Below are positions 37,348 through 46,812 of a stretch of DNA of 64,000 nt, piece after piece. A model generated the notes under the pieces. The model made no database searches and had not been told where the DNA came from. It worked only from the letters and a program-made list of their open reading frames with translations. Location: the NCBI GenBank assembly GCA_019359015.1, contig JAHHID010000008.1, positions 62,001 through 126,000 of the forward strand, given 5' to 3'. A program made the translations under genes and the position numbers. This DNA is from Spirirestis rafaelensis WJT71-NPBG6. GTDB lineage: Bacteria > Cyanobacteriota > Cyanobacteriia > Cyanobacteriales > Nostocaceae. Numbering within the stretch: the stretch's first letter is position 1; each line of letters opens with the position of its first letter.

Positions 37348-37484
37348 GGCTAAAATTTTTTGAATAAGCTAATAATCAGTTGGTTGTTAATTGTTAGTTG
37401 TTGTTAGTTCTTGGTTGACAGTCAACAGTTATCCGGTAACCACTAACGACTAACTACTAACCACTAACAAATAACTATTAACCA

Positions 37485-38594
37485 ATGATTAAAATCGCTG
37501 TTATCGGAGTTGGACGTTGGGGTGTGCATTTGCTGCGGAATTTTTTAGAACATCCCGATGTGAGTGTAGTCTCGGTAGTAGACCCCAATCCAGAACGATT
37601 AGCAGCAGTAAAACAGCAGTTTAACTTAGATAATAGTGTACTATTAACAACCCAGTGGCATGAACTTAAGCATCTGCCTGGGTTGGAAGCAGTAGTAATT
37701 GCTACTCCCGCCATCACTCATTACTCTTTAATTGCCGATGCTTTACGCTGGGGATACCACGTTTTAGCAGAAAAACCCCTAACTCTAGACCCAACAGAGT
37801 GCCAGGAATTGTGTCAATTAGCAGAACAACTGAACTTGATTCTGATGGTTGACCACACTTATTTATTTCATCCAGTAGTTGAGCGAGGGCAAACTGTAGT
37901 TCAGGCTGGGAAATTAGGTGATTTACGTTACGGCTACGCTAGCCGCACGCATTTGGGACCAGTCCGCCAAGATGTCGATGCTTTATGGGACTTAGCGATT
38001 CACGATATAGCCATTTTTAACAATTGGCTAGGTCAAACACCCGTGAAAGTACAGGCAACGGGTACAGTTTGGCTACAGAAAGGAATGGGGGAGTGGAGGA
38101 GTGGAGAAGTGGGGGAAATTTCTTCTAATTCCCCCCCTCTCCCTCTCTCCCCCTCTCCCCCTCCTCTTCATCAAGGACTAGCGGATTTAGTCTGGGTGAC
38201 ACTTACATACCCGGATGGTTTTCAAGCTTACATACACCTGTGCTGGCTCAATCCGGATAAACAGCGGCGTCTTGTGGTTGTGGGAAGCCTTGGCAGTTTG
38301 ATTTTTGATGAAATGTCAACAGAAGCACCTTTAACGCTATTGCATGGTGAGTTTGCGGTCAAGGGAAATCAATTTATACCTGTGAATCAAAGGCGAGAGG
38401 TGTTGCAAGTAGAAACAAGCGAATCATTGCGGCGGGTTTGTTCGCACTTTGTTAACTGCATCCAGGAGAATACTCCCTCAATGATTTCATCTGGTTGGAT
38501 AGGCACAGAGTTGGTGCAAATTCTCACGGCTTTAACAGAATCTCTCTTTGAAGGTGGTAAATCTGTTTTTCTTGACAAAGTTGTTAGTCATTAA
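37485..38594 (+). CDS. Gfo/Idh/MocA-family oxidoreductase with an in-frame repeat insertion
   Basis: 369 residues. The NAD(P)-binding motif GVGRWG is at about 8-13, the EKPL motif (LAEKPLTLDP) in the middle, and DLAIHDIAIFNNWLG is the usual C-terminal-domain segment. The family oxidises or isomerises sugar-type substrates. Residues about 200-228 are encoded by a STRR-like block (38083-38167) and read as a low-complexity Ser/Pro-rich segment, GMGEWRSGEVGEISSNSPPL, inside the substrate domain. The frame is kept. The stop overlaps that of the convergent kinase gene (shared TTAA). Confidence 0.85.
   Translation: MIKIAVIGVGRWGVHLLRNFLEHPDVSVVSVVDPNPERLAAVKQQFNLDNSVLLTTQWHELKHLPGLEAVVIATPAITHYSLIADALRWGYHVLAEKPLTLDPTECQELCQLAEQLNLILMVDHTYLFHPVVERGQTVVQAGKLGDLRYGYASRTHLGPVRQDVDALWDLAIHDIAIFNNWLGQTPVKVQATGTVWLQKGMGEWRSGEVGEISSNSPPLPLSPSPPPLHQGLADLVWVTLTYPDGFQAYIHLCWLNPDKQRRLVVVGSLGSLIFDEMSTEAPLTLLHGEFAVKGNQFIPVNQRREVLQVETSESLRRVCSHFVNCIQENTPSMISSGWIGTELVQILTALTESLFEGGKSVFLDKVVSH
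38083..38167. repeat. STRR-like insertion within a coding sequence
   Basis: A purine-rich GGGGGAGTGGAGGAGTGGAG half and a pyrimidine-rich CCCCTCTCCCTCTCTCCCCC half surround TTTCTTCTAA, giving an imperfect hairpin. It resembles the intergenic repeats near 23.6 and 36.6 kb. Confidence 0.75.
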
Positions 38595-40735
38595 CTTTTT
38601 AGAGATGGTGGATTAGCACTGTGGGAAGAAAATTCCGATGTCTGACGATAAGTCGTCCGCAAAGTGTCTGCGGCAGGAACTTCTTGCACTTCTCTCCATA
38701 TTCCTGTCTCTTCGGAACTTCCCATCGGTGGAAGCCTATGCTCGGATTTTTCTACATGCACTACTTCTATGGGAGAGGGAAAAATCTTTTCCTGAGAACT
38801 AATTTCTTCTATTTCTTTAATTTGATTTGCGCTCCTTTCCTCTGAAACCTCTTGATGTGCTGAAGTAGATAACAGCGAGGCATCAATTAAGGGTAAAGCG
38901 ATCGCTATTGTGGTGCCTTGGTTAATACCCGCACTCTCAAGAGTAATCGTACCTCCCATGAGTTCTATTAAGTTTCGTGAAATCGCCAGCCCTAGTCCTG
39001 TACCTTCAAATTTGCGTGTATTTGCACTATCTGCCATCACAAAGGGGCGAAATAGTTTGTGCTGTTGAGCCGGATCGATGCCCACACCTGTATCTGTGAC
39101 GGTGATAATCACCTGAGATTGACGAAAACTATTTTCAATTTCTGTAGCGATCGCAATGCTTCCGGCTTCGGTAAACTTAGTTGCGTTGCCAATTACATTA
39201 ATCAAAACTTGCTTCAGCTTTGCTGCGTCTGCCTTAATTGCAATTACTTCCTGCCCTAAATTGATTTTTAATTGCAAGCCTTTTTTTTGCACATTTACTG
39301 ATTGTAAATTAATTACCTCTTGCAATAACCTCCGCAGATTAATTGGTTCTGTGACAACTGAAAGCTTACCTTCTTCAATTTTGGAAAGGTCGAGTAAATC
39401 ATTAATAATTCCTAACAAGTGAATTGCGGCTTCATCTGCATGTAAAAGATACTCCATTTCTTCTTCACGGTCATCACACATGCCATCTCTAACTAGGCGA
39501 ATACAGTTGATAATCGTATGAAGTGGATTTCTCAATTCATGGGAAGTTGTCGCTACAAACTTACTTTTTACATTATTAGCGGTTTTCGCTTCTTTCCAAG
39601 CTATTTCTAGTTCTTCTGCCCAAGCTTTAAGCCTTTCTACCATTTGATCTAGTGCTTGCGCTAGTTGATTGAATTCTCTAATTTTAAAGTTGTGCGGAAC
39701 TGATTCGGCGGAATGATGGCTGTTAAGATTTAGGGCATAGTCTCGCAATTCTTCTACAGGACGTGCTAAGTAACGGCTTAAATACAACGATGCCAAAACA
39801 CTGACGCTAATTAAGCCAAATGTTAAACCGAGTAAAATTAGTTTGATTTCCCCAAGCCCAAACAAAGCATTATCTAAACTTGTTACGGCTAAGACAACCC
39901 ATTTTTGCTGCTGCTGATTTGTAACTGGATTGGGAATAGCTGTGTAACCAGCTACTAATTCTGTTCCTTCTTTTTCTTCCCCTTCTTTAAAATATAAAGT
40001 TACAGAATCTCGTTTTCCTTTGATCGCACGTTTCAAAATCATTTCTAGTCGGGAAGCATCGGGATGCTGTTTGATATTAGTCCCGACTCTTGCTGTCATT
40101 GGATGTGCTAAAATTGTGCCGTCTTCAGCAATTACTACTGTAGAGCCTGTTAATGAACCCCGCTTATTTTTTCTTTGTTGGTGTAATACTGTCTTGAACC
40201 TTAGGGCGTAATGCAAATTACCAAATCTATCGTAAACTGGGGCAGAAAAGAGTAATTGCAGTTGATTTATTGAAGATTTTTTCCCAGTTTTCCCTAACAT
40301 TGATGGGGAAATTGCCTGAACTTCAATTTCGTCATTAGGTAAAGGTAATTTTAATCCGGCAATTGGTTCGTCACCACAAGTACTAGCAATAATCCTAGCG
40401 TTTCGTAGATTTGCTAATTGAATACATTCTATGTGGGTTGGCAATTGCTGTGCGATCGCGTTAAGAAATTGTTGCGCTTCCCAAGAAGAACCAGACTTAA
40501 TAACTGTTGTTTGACTGGCACTTAACAAGTTAGATTTTAGGGCAGCGATCGCATCAACAATCTTCTCCCCTTTAATCATGGAGCTTTCTGTTAAGTTTTT
40601 CCTAGCAGTTTCTAATAGGCTAGAACGTGCCTTGTTTAATGCAAGAACTTCTCCTACTAATAAAACTGGAACGAACAGCAGTAAAATTCTTGACACTAAA
40701 ATTCGACGGAAAGATGATTGACTGGGTTTAGCCAT
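38591..40735 (-). CDS. Membrane-bound sensor histidine kinase (Cache-like sensor, HAMP, HisKA, HATPase)
   Basis: About 714 residues from the ATG at 40735. A first membrane helix (about 12-35) and a second (about 295-320) enclose a periplasmic dCache-like sensor of about 250 residues. A HAMP linker, coiled coil, H-box (TTSHELRNPLHTII) and ATPase boxes (NVIGNATKFTEAG, VTDTGVGIDP, GTGLGLAISRNL) follow. The last 90 residues are a polar tail without a receiver domain. It should autophosphorylate on His and pass phosphate to an unlinked regulator. The signal is unknown. No response regulator is adjacent. Confidence 0.9.
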   Translation of the reverse strand: MAKPSQSSFRRILVSRILLLFVPVLLVGEVLALNKARSSLLETARKNLTESSMIKGEKIVDAIAALKSNLLSASQTTVIKSGSSWEAQQFLNAIAQQLPTHIECIQLANLRNARIIASTCGDEPIAGLKLPLPNDEIEVQAISPSMLGKTGKKSSINQLQLLFSAPVYDRFGNLHYALRFKTVLHQQRKNKRGSLTGSTVVIAEDGTILAHPMTARVGTNIKQHPDASRLEMILKRAIKGKRDSVTLYFKEGEEKEGTELVAGYTAIPNPVTNQQQQKWVVLAVTSLDNALFGLGEIKLILLGLTFGLISVSVLASLYLSRYLARPVEELRDYALNLNSHHSAESVPHNFKIREFNQLAQALDQMVERLKAWAEELEIAWKEAKTANNVKSKFVATTSHELRNPLHTIINCIRLVRDGMCDDREEEMEYLLHADEAAIHLLGIINDLLDLSKIEEGKLSVVTEPINLRRLLQEVINLQSVNVQKKGLQLKINLGQEVIAIKADAAKLKQVLINVIGNATKFTEAGSIAIATEIENSFRQSQVIITVTDTGVGIDPAQQHKLFRPFVMADSANTRKFEGTGLGLAISRNLIELMGGTITLESAGINQGTTIAIALPLIDASLLSTSAHQEVSEERSANQIKEIEEISSQEKIFPSPIEVVHVEKSEHRLPPMGSSEETGIWREVQEVPAADTLRTTYRQTSEFSSHSANPPSLKS

Positions 40736-41026
40736 CGACAGTCTCACTTCGCATCTGCAAACCAAAACAGTAACGATATGCTATTAAAACAGCTAGATGA
40801 GACATTTTGTCAATTTATAACAATTTTATTTCTAGCTATTAAAACTAACAAATCGGGAAATTGCAAAAAGAGACTTGCTATACAAAAACTCTTTGAGAGT
40901 AACTGTAACAGAATTTCTTACAGATAGATACACTTGTGAAATAAAGGAAAACAATTTTTGCTAATGTACGGATTTTTTGATAATTAACACACCAACAAAG
41001 AAAATATTAATCCCCAAATCAACTTA

Positions 41027-41719
41027 ATGATGCAACATCGTCCTCATACGACTGTAGTTATGGCAATGAGTGCAGATGGCAAAATCGCAGATGTCAAGCG
41101 ATCGCCTGCTCGATTTGGCTCCTTAGCTGACAAAGCACACCTGGAAAAGCAAGTAGCTGCCTCTGATGCCATTTTGTTTGGCGCTGGTACTCTTCGTGCC
41201 TACGGTACAACACTGACCGTATCGCATCCACAACTGCTGCAACAAAGAAGGCATCTGGGTAAATTTGCCCAGCCAGTTCATATAGTAGTTACACACTCAG
41301 GCAAGCTAAATCCGGAAATCCGCTTCTTTAAGCAGCCAGTTCAACGGTGGTTGCTGACTACAACACTAGGAGCGCTGTTTTGGCAAGCCAGGACAGAATT
41401 TGAGCAAATTCTAATTTTGGAAACATCAACAGGAAAAATTGACATTTCTACTGCCTTAGAACATCTGAGGAATGTAGGCATAACACGCGTAGCCGTACTG
41501 GGTGGTGGTAGTTTGACTGCCTCCATGCTGGAATTGAATTTAATTGATGAATTATGGCTTACTGTCTGTCCGCTGATTTTGGGCGGTGCTACTGCGCCCA
41601 CACCAGTGGATGGTACAGGATTCATACCACAGTTGGCTCCCAGGTTGCAACTACTAGAAGTTCAGACTTTTGAGCAAGAGGTATTTTTGCACTATCGGCT
41701 GCAACCACTAGTAGATTAG
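41027..41719 (+). CDS. RibD C-terminal-domain (DHFR-like) reductase
   Basis: 230 residues of the RibD_C fold: TTVVMAMSADGKIAD at the start, a cofactor loop LGGGSLTASMLELNLIDELWLTVCPLILGG, and a terminal FLHY. This matches stand-alone reductases like those acting on the riboflavin precursor 5-amino-6-ribosylamino-uracil phosphate. The deaminase domain of full RibD is missing. Cyanobacteria often carry such single-domain homologues besides RibD, so riboflavin synthesis is possible but not certain. It is isolated on the plus strand. Confidence 0.82.
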   Translation: MMQHRPHTTVVMAMSADGKIADVKRSPARFGSLADKAHLEKQVAASDAILFGAGTLRAYGTTLTVSHPQLLQQRRHLGKFAQPVHIVVTHSGKLNPEIRFFKQPVQRWLLTTTLGALFWQARTEFEQILILETSTGKIDISTALEHLRNVGITRVAVLGGGSLTASMLELNLIDELWLTVCPLILGGATAPTPVDGTGFIPQLAPRLQLLEVQTFEQEVFLHYRLQPLVD

Positions 41720-42127
41720 ATTATTTGACCGTCGCTTCGCTCCAATTCAAAATTCAAAAAAAAAAGGATACAAGCCCCTGAATTTATTTATGGAGAAAAT
41801 AAAAAATGTTTTCCCAGGCGCGTAGCGAAGAGTGAAAACGGCATCCTTATTCCAAGCCCCAGACCGCCACGCTTCGCTCGCGGCGCTACGCGATTTATTT
41901 ATGGGGATTCTTCATTTTTAATTTTTAATTTTTAATTCCCCGCAGGGGTTGACCGAACCAATACCCCTCAGGCTGAAGCTGCTGGCTCTACGAACCAAAT
42001 TTGCGATTAGGCAAAGGAGGGGACGCGCGGAAAATTAAGTTCTGTTATAGCCTGCGCTCGTTTGGCTTCGTTCGTATAGCCCTATCCTTCCAGGGTAGGT
42101 GCTGGTAAGTTACCCTAAAAAAAGCTT
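41720..42127. other. Intergenic region with dispersed repeats
   Basis: About 400 bases. There are two near-copies of GATTTATTTATGG (or AATTTATTTATGG) around a GC-rich palindromic unit (CGCTCGCGGCGCTACGCG), and a TTTTTAATTTTTAATTTTTAATT run. Near the right end is a hairpin CCTATCCTTCCAGGGTAGG. No gene was found. Confidence 0.5.
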
Positions 42128-42157
42128 TTGCAAAGTTTTGTATCTCCAAAGCCACCA

Positions 42158-43348
42158 ATGGTCGAACAACTCAAGCCTCGCTATTCTGCTGCCTGGATTA
42201 ACAAAATTGCTGAAATTCCCCGTCAGGCGTGGGATGCTTTGGCAATGCCACTCAAAACCCCGTTTTTAGAGTGGGAATGGCTGAATAATCTGGAAATTTC
42301 CGGCAGCGCAACTCGGAAAACTGGTTGGTTGCCAAATCACTTGACAGTGTGGCGAGACAGAACGCTGATTGCTGCCGCCCCACTTTACCTTAAAGGACAT
42401 AGTTCTGGCGAATTTGTGTTCGATCACCAGTGGGCAGAGTTAGCCGATCGCATTGGTGTGCGCTATTACCCTAAGCTGCTGGGAATGACACCGTTTACCC
42501 CGGCTGAAGGCTATCGATTTTTGATTGCACCCGGAGAAGATGAAGATGAAATAACGTCGCTCATGGTGCATGAAATTGACGCTTTCTGCACCAAAAATCG
42601 CATTTCTGGCTGTCATTTTCTCTACGTAGATCCCCAATGGCGACTCGTTTTAGAACGCCTTGGTTTTACAACTTGGCTGCACCACAGTTACATCTGGGAA
42701 AATCTCGGCTTTAACACCTTTGATGATTATTTGGGTGTGTTTAACGCCAATCAGCGCCGCAATATCAAACGCGAACGCAAAGCTGTCGAGAAAATCGGTT
42801 TACGATTGGAAAAACTGACAGGTGATGAAATTCCCCATTCCCTGTTTCCTTTGATGTACGACTTCTACGCGGATACTTGTGATAAATTTGGCTGGTGGGG
42901 TAGTAAGTATTTAACGAAGCAATTTTTTGAGCAGCTACACACTAATTATCGTCATCGGGTATTGTTTGTTGCTGCATATAGCGAGCAAGATAATCGCCAA
43001 CCTGTGGGAATGTCTTTTTGTTTATATAAAGGCGATCGCCTTTATGGGCGTTATTGGGGTAGTTTTCAAGAAATAGACAACTTGCATTTTGATGCTTGCT
43101 ATTATTCACCAATTGAATGGGCGATCGCTAACGGAATTCAAAGTTTTGACCCTGGTGCCGGTGGTCGCCATAAAAAACGTCGCGGGTTTCCGGCTATGCC
43201 CAATCACAGTTTGCACCGCTTTTACAATAGTCGTTTAGAACAGATTTTACGCCCTTATATTCGTGAGGTGAATGAACTAGAACAGGAACAAATGGATGCG
43301 ATTAATCAAGAGTTGCCATTTAGTCAAAAAGATTCTGAAGGAAAATGA
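42158..43348 (+). CDS. FemAB-like GNAT-fold protein (COG3146)
   Basis: About 396 residues from the ATG at 42158; a TTG at 42128 gives ten more. The sequence matches the peptidogalycan-biosynthesis-like family COG3146 (PF04339): FLEWEWLNNLE, the GYRFLIAPGEDE loop, VFNANQRRNIKRERKAV, YGRYWGS, HFDACYYSPIEWAI and PGAGGRHKKRRGF. The fold is a double GNAT domain as in Fem aminoacyl transferases. The biochemical role is not established. It stands alone, with a repeat-rich region upstream. Confidence 0.82.
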   Translation: MVEQLKPRYSAAWINKIAEIPRQAWDALAMPLKTPFLEWEWLNNLEISGSATRKTGWLPNHLTVWRDRTLIAAAPLYLKGHSSGEFVFDHQWAELADRIGVRYYPKLLGMTPFTPAEGYRFLIAPGEDEDEITSLMVHEIDAFCTKNRISGCHFLYVDPQWRLVLERLGFTTWLHHSYIWENLGFNTFDDYLGVFNANQRRNIKRERKAVEKIGLRLEKLTGDEIPHSLFPLMYDFYADTCDKFGWWGSKYLTKQFFEQLHTNYRHRVLFVAAYSEQDNRQPVGMSFCLYKGDRLYGRYWGSFQEIDNLHFDACYYSPIEWAIANGIQSFDPGAGGRHKKRRGFPAMPNHSLHRFYNSRLEQILRPYIREVNELEQEQMDAINQELPFSQKDSEGK

Positions 43349-43480
43349 ACTACCTTCGTCTTGATCTTTGCGATTAAAAAGAGAAGAAACCAAGAGCGCC
43401 AAGTTAGAGAAGCCAAAAGAAACAATTACACTTGAGAGGAAGTGTAAAAACCCTGATTAAATTTGTTTTTTAGAGTGACT

Positions 43481-43864
43481 ATGGATTTGACAGTTGAAAA
43501 TTTGGCGGCAATTGATGACAAGCTTTCTCAGCGTCATATTGACCTTGACCCTGCCGGATATTTCATTATTTATCTGGATCGGGAAGCGGGTTTAATTTCT
43601 GCCAAGCATTTCACAAATGTGATTGATGAGCAAGGTTTAGCTGTCGATCCAGAAACAGGAAAAGTGATTCCAGCACGAGGTAAGGTGCAAAGAACTCACA
43701 CAACAGTATTTACAGGGAGGACGGCTAAGGAACTGTGTGTAAAGATTTTTGAAGAAACTCAGCCCTGTCCGGTAAGTCTTTTTGACCATGCAGCTTATTT
43801 GGGTCGGGAATTTGCCCGCGCTGAGGTTGCTTTGGTGACAGGGCAAGAGTATATCCAAGATTAG
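43481..43864 (+). CDS. DUF4346 domain protein
   Basis: About 127 residues from the ATG at 43481 (MDLTVENLAAIDDKL); an upstream in-frame start at 43463 is possible. The domain ends in PCPVSLFDHAAYLGREFARAE, which resembles the DUF4346 region found alone in cyanobacteria and at the end of some thymidylate-synthase-like proteins. DPAGYFIIYLDREAGLISAKHF is the conserved N-terminal part. It is cytoplasmic. Function is unknown. Confidence 0.7.
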   Translation: MDLTVENLAAIDDKLSQRHIDLDPAGYFIIYLDREAGLISAKHFTNVIDEQGLAVDPETGKVIPARGKVQRTHTTVFTGRTAKELCVKIFEETQPCPVSLFDHAAYLGREFARAEVALVTGQEYIQD

Positions 43865-43961
43865 GTGATCGGTGGAGCGTTATTAGTTGTTAGTGGATGG
43901 TTGGAGCGTTGTTTCACTAACCACTATCAACTAACCACTATACATCAACTCCTAACAATCT

Positions 43962-44702
43962 CTATTGCCCGTCAGAAGATGGTTGAATTACTAGATAGAT
44001 GTAGTAAGTTGCCATCGGGATGACGGTGGCAGCGATTAAAAGCCCTACTACCCAAGCAGTAGCGTTACCTTTGATAGTTTCCGTTTCTTCTGCTTTTTTA
44101 AATGTGCCTTTTACCTGGACAGTTTCGGCGATTTCGGGTGGTCCTGGGTCGGGTTGACCGGAGAGGACAGCAACAAGGCGATCGCTTGCATCGAGAAATG
44201 CTTGATTGTATTTGTTCCCGTTTCGTAATGGTTCTGCCAAAGTTTCAGATGCGATACTATTAGCGATCGCTTCTGGCATCAATGACTTAACTTTATCGCC
44301 GCTAATAATAGCTGTACCGTTGGTAACGGTGTCAATCATCAGTATGCTTTCATTTGCTTGAGCCTCTTTTGTGGGAAACCATTTTTCAAAAAGGCTTTTG
44401 GTAAAGCTTTCCGGTGTCTCTCCGTAGTCGAGACGGCGCACAGTAACTATTCTCACTTCATTACCAGTTTGCTTTGCCAAGTCTTCCAAAGCGCTGCTAA
44501 TTTTACCTTCATTAGAAAGGCTAATAACTTCGCCTTTATCCACAACCCAGGTGCTGCCTGGTGCGATCGGCATATCATACACACCTGTCGCCAAAGCCGG
44601 TGTAGCAAGCAACGATGAAGCCAAAATTATCATCACCAGCGGCAGAATAAGCCTTAGTAGGTGTTTTGTCATGTTAAATACTTGGTTGAGGAGCTGTTTC
44701 AT
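43962..44702 (-). CDS. TPM-domain protein with signal peptide and C-terminal anchor
   Basis: About 246 residues from the ATG at 44702 (alternative ATG at 44672). A signal peptide (LILPLVMIILASSLLATPALA) precedes a TPM domain: WVVDKGEVISLSNEGKISSALEDLAKQTGNEVRIVTV and WFPTKEAQANESILMIDT. One C-terminal membrane helix (about 210-235) follows a Pro/Glu-rich linker. TPM proteins include Psb32/TLP18.3, which support photosystem II repair in the thylakoid lumen. This member may act there or in the periplasm. The domain is recognised; the exact role is inferred. Confidence 0.78.
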   Translation of the reverse strand: MKQLLNQVFNMTKHLLRLILPLVMIILASSLLATPALATGVYDMPIAPGSTWVVDKGEVISLSNEGKISSALEDLAKQTGNEVRIVTVRRLDYGETPESFTKSLFEKWFPTKEAQANESILMIDTVTNGTAIISGDKVKSLMPEAIANSIASETLAEPLRNGNKYNQAFLDASDRLVAVLSGQPDPGPPEIAETVQVKGTFKKAEETETIKGNATAWVVGLLIAATVIPMATYYIYLVIQPSSDGQ

Positions 44703-44900
44703 GAGATGAATCCTAAAACATTCTTCCGACAAAATACTACACAACTACTGTAAAAAATCACATATTTAACTGCTTTCTCTCCAGCCTTCAATTTTTACTT
44801 TTGCCAAAAGGGGTAAATTTGACTCGCTTGTCGCTGCCATTCCAGCCTAAAAAGGAAAACAACGCATATACCTGGGGCAGTCATTACGAGTCGTGATGCG

Positions 44901-46282
44901 TAAAGCCCCCGTCATTCATGCGGGGGATATAAGCGAATAGCCCTACGGGTTCAGCAGATGCTTTCCGACGCAAGGCGACAGGAACGCACTGCTGAACCAA
45001 ATTTATTTGCCTTTAAAAACGATTAGCCTGTTTTTAAGATATAATAGGTATATGCTAAACCTAACTTATACCTATCGATTAAAACTAAATCAGCAACAAT
45101 CCCAGACCTATGAAGCGTGGCTAGAAACATCTCGCAGGGTTTGGAATTTTGCTTTAGCCGAAAGGAAAGATTGGTATAACTCAAGGTCATGCAGAATTGA
45201 TGTTTGCAGCATCAAAAATGAGTACATCATTCCGTCTGATGCGCCCCGACCAACATTTGCGTCACAATGTAAGTCCTTAACACAAGCAAGAAAAACCAAT
45301 CCTGATTTAAATGCAGCACATTCTCAGATGTTGCAGCAGGTGTTAAGGCGACTAGAGAAGGCTTTTATTGGGATGTGGGAATCGGGCAGAGGTTTTCCCA
45401 GGTTCAAGAAACAGGGCAGAATGCGCTCTTTGCTGTTTCCGCAATTAGGGGTTAATCCCATTCAAGGAAACCGATTAAAGCTCCCTGGTATTGGATGGGT
45501 GAAAATGCAATTATCCCGTCCTGTTCCCGATGGGTTTGTAGCAAAGCAAGCCCAGGTGGTAAAAAAGGCTTCGGGATGGTATGTGATGCTCACACTGCAA
45601 GCTGATGTCGATGTTCCAAGCTTTGCGCCACATGGTCAACCAGTTGGTATTGATTTGGGGCTAAAAAGCTTCTTAGCCACATCTACTGGTGAGCAAGTCC
45701 CTAGACCCAGATTTTTTGTAGATCTCCAACGCAAGCTGAAATTGCTGCAACAAAGAGCGAGTCATAAAAAGTTAGGGTCAAATAATTGGCGGAAGGCTCA
45801 ACACAAAGTATCTAGACTACATGAACACATTCACAATACTCGCTCATATTTCCATTTCAAATTGGCACATCATCTATGTGACCAAGCAGGAATGATATTT
45901 GCGGAAGACTTGAACCTAAAAGCATGGGCTAAGGGAATGTTTTCAAAACACACCTTAGATGCTGGCTTTGGCGATTTTCTTTCTATCTTGGAGTGGGTTT
46001 GTTGGAAGCGTGGAGTATATTTTGCCAAGGTGAATCCTGACGGCACTAGCCAAACTTGCCCTAACTGCAACCACCATACAGGAAAGAAAGAATTGTCTGA
46101 GCGAGTGCATCGCTGCGGTGAATGTGGATTTGAAACAGACCGCGACATTGCCGCCGCTATGGTGGTGATGCAACGTGGTCTAAGAGCCGTGGGGTACACG
46201 GTCAAGATGCTTGGCGAGGGGTTAAGCAATAGCTCCCTTTTTACCCAAGAATCCCCCGTTTTATAAACGGGGGAGTGTCAAT
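44901..46282 (+). mobile_element. IS1341-type element (TnpB only), copy 3
   Basis: The left end has a hairpin CCCCCGTCATTCATGCGGGGG followed by ATATAAG. The right end is CCCCCGTTTTATAAACGGGGG followed by AGTGTCAAT. Both resemble the ends of the Omp85 insertion. Boundaries are approximate to a few bases because no interrupted gene marks them. Confidence 0.75.
45052..46266 (+). CDS. tnpB: TnpB nuclease, copy 3
   Basis: About 404 residues from the ATG at 45052 (MLNLTYTYRLKLN); an upstream in-frame start at 45007 would add 15 residues outside the family pattern. RuvC residues: VGIDLGLKSFLATS (Asp), MIFAEDLNLKAW (Glu) and FETDRDIAAAMV (Asp), with the zinc finger CPNCNHHTGKK...CGECGF. It is intact. 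The region AKGMFSKHTLDAGFGDF is nearly identical in the truncated copy at 50.2 kb, so both belong to one subgroup. The last codons run into the right-end hairpin. Confidence 0.9.
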   Translation: MLNLTYTYRLKLNQQQSQTYEAWLETSRRVWNFALAERKDWYNSRSCRIDVCSIKNEYIIPSDAPRPTFASQCKSLTQARKTNPDLNAAHSQMLQQVLRRLEKAFIGMWESGRGFPRFKKQGRMRSLLFPQLGVNPIQGNRLKLPGIGWVKMQLSRPVPDGFVAKQAQVVKKASGWYVMLTLQADVDVPSFAPHGQPVGIDLGLKSFLATSTGEQVPRPRFFVDLQRKLKLLQQRASHKKLGSNNWRKAQHKVSRLHEHIHNTRSYFHFKLAHHLCDQAGMIFAEDLNLKAWAKGMFSKHTLDAGFGDFLSILEWVCWKRGVYFAKVNPDGTSQTCPNCNHHTGKKELSERVHRCGECGFETDRDIAAAMVVMQRGLRAVGYTVKMLGEGLSNSSLFTQESPVL

Positions 46283-46464
46283 GGGGATATTGTGCTAACA
46301 AACTAGGATCTGATTTCAAACTTAGGCAAATTTATGTTACAGCTAAATTGAAGAAAAACCGTCCCAGCCTTGGGTTTTGGGATTAACCCAAGTGCTTGGG
46401 AGCGGACTCTGTAAACGATGTGTTAATTATATCCTACGAATAAATTTCCCAGCAAGTTGCTTGA
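46283..46464. other. Spacer between TnpB element 3 and the PEP-CTERM remnant
   Basis: About 180 bases with a hairpin (CAGCCTTGGGTTTTGGGATTAACCCAAGTGCTTGGG, split across 46367-46400). No open frame connects to the PEP-CTERM tail. Confidence 0.4.
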
Positions 46465-46653
46465 TGGTTTGCAATTGAGATCAGCAAGTACGCAAATGTA
46501 GATCTTAACCCTTGTAATCTGTGTGACAAGCCATCCCAGCAGGTTCCGGAACCTTCCTATCTCTCTGGATTATTTGCTGTAGCAGGAGTACTGGCAATGA
46601 GTAAGAAACGTTTGGGTGTTAAGCGATCGCCTAATTTTCAGAAAAGCGTTTAG
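46465..46653 (+). pseudogene. C-terminal remnant of a PEP-CTERM (exosortase-sorted) protein
   Basis: A 62-codon open stretch without a start. It ends with the tripartite PEP-CTERM signal: VPEPSYLSG, a hydrophobic helix LFAVAGVLAM and the basic cluster SKKRLGVKR. Upstream Cys-rich residues (NPCNLCDKPS) precede it. In intact proteins this signal is cut by exosortase. The N-terminal region is absent and a TnpB element lies 180 bases upstream, so the gene was probably broken by rearrangement there. Confidence 0.7.
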
Positions 46654-46745
46654 CAAAAAAGCGCTCTTTATACAAGTCAACTATGTTGGGCTACATCTAC
46701 CGATATCAAATAGCAAAAATTATATGGCAGTTCTTATGTGAATTA

Positions 46746-46789
46746 AATACATACTAGAGACGTTACATTTAATGTCTCTAGTATGTATT
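46746..46789. repeat. Interspersed hairpin repeat (GTAGAGACG family), copy D, at the surE start
   Basis: AATACATACTAGAGAC and GTCTCTAGTATGTATT form a 16-base perfect stem around a 12-base loop, 23 bases before the surE ATG. It could act on surE expression as a 5' UTR hairpin. Confidence 0.75.
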
Positions 46790-46812
46790 GCACGCTTTCT
46801 GAAAACCGCTAT

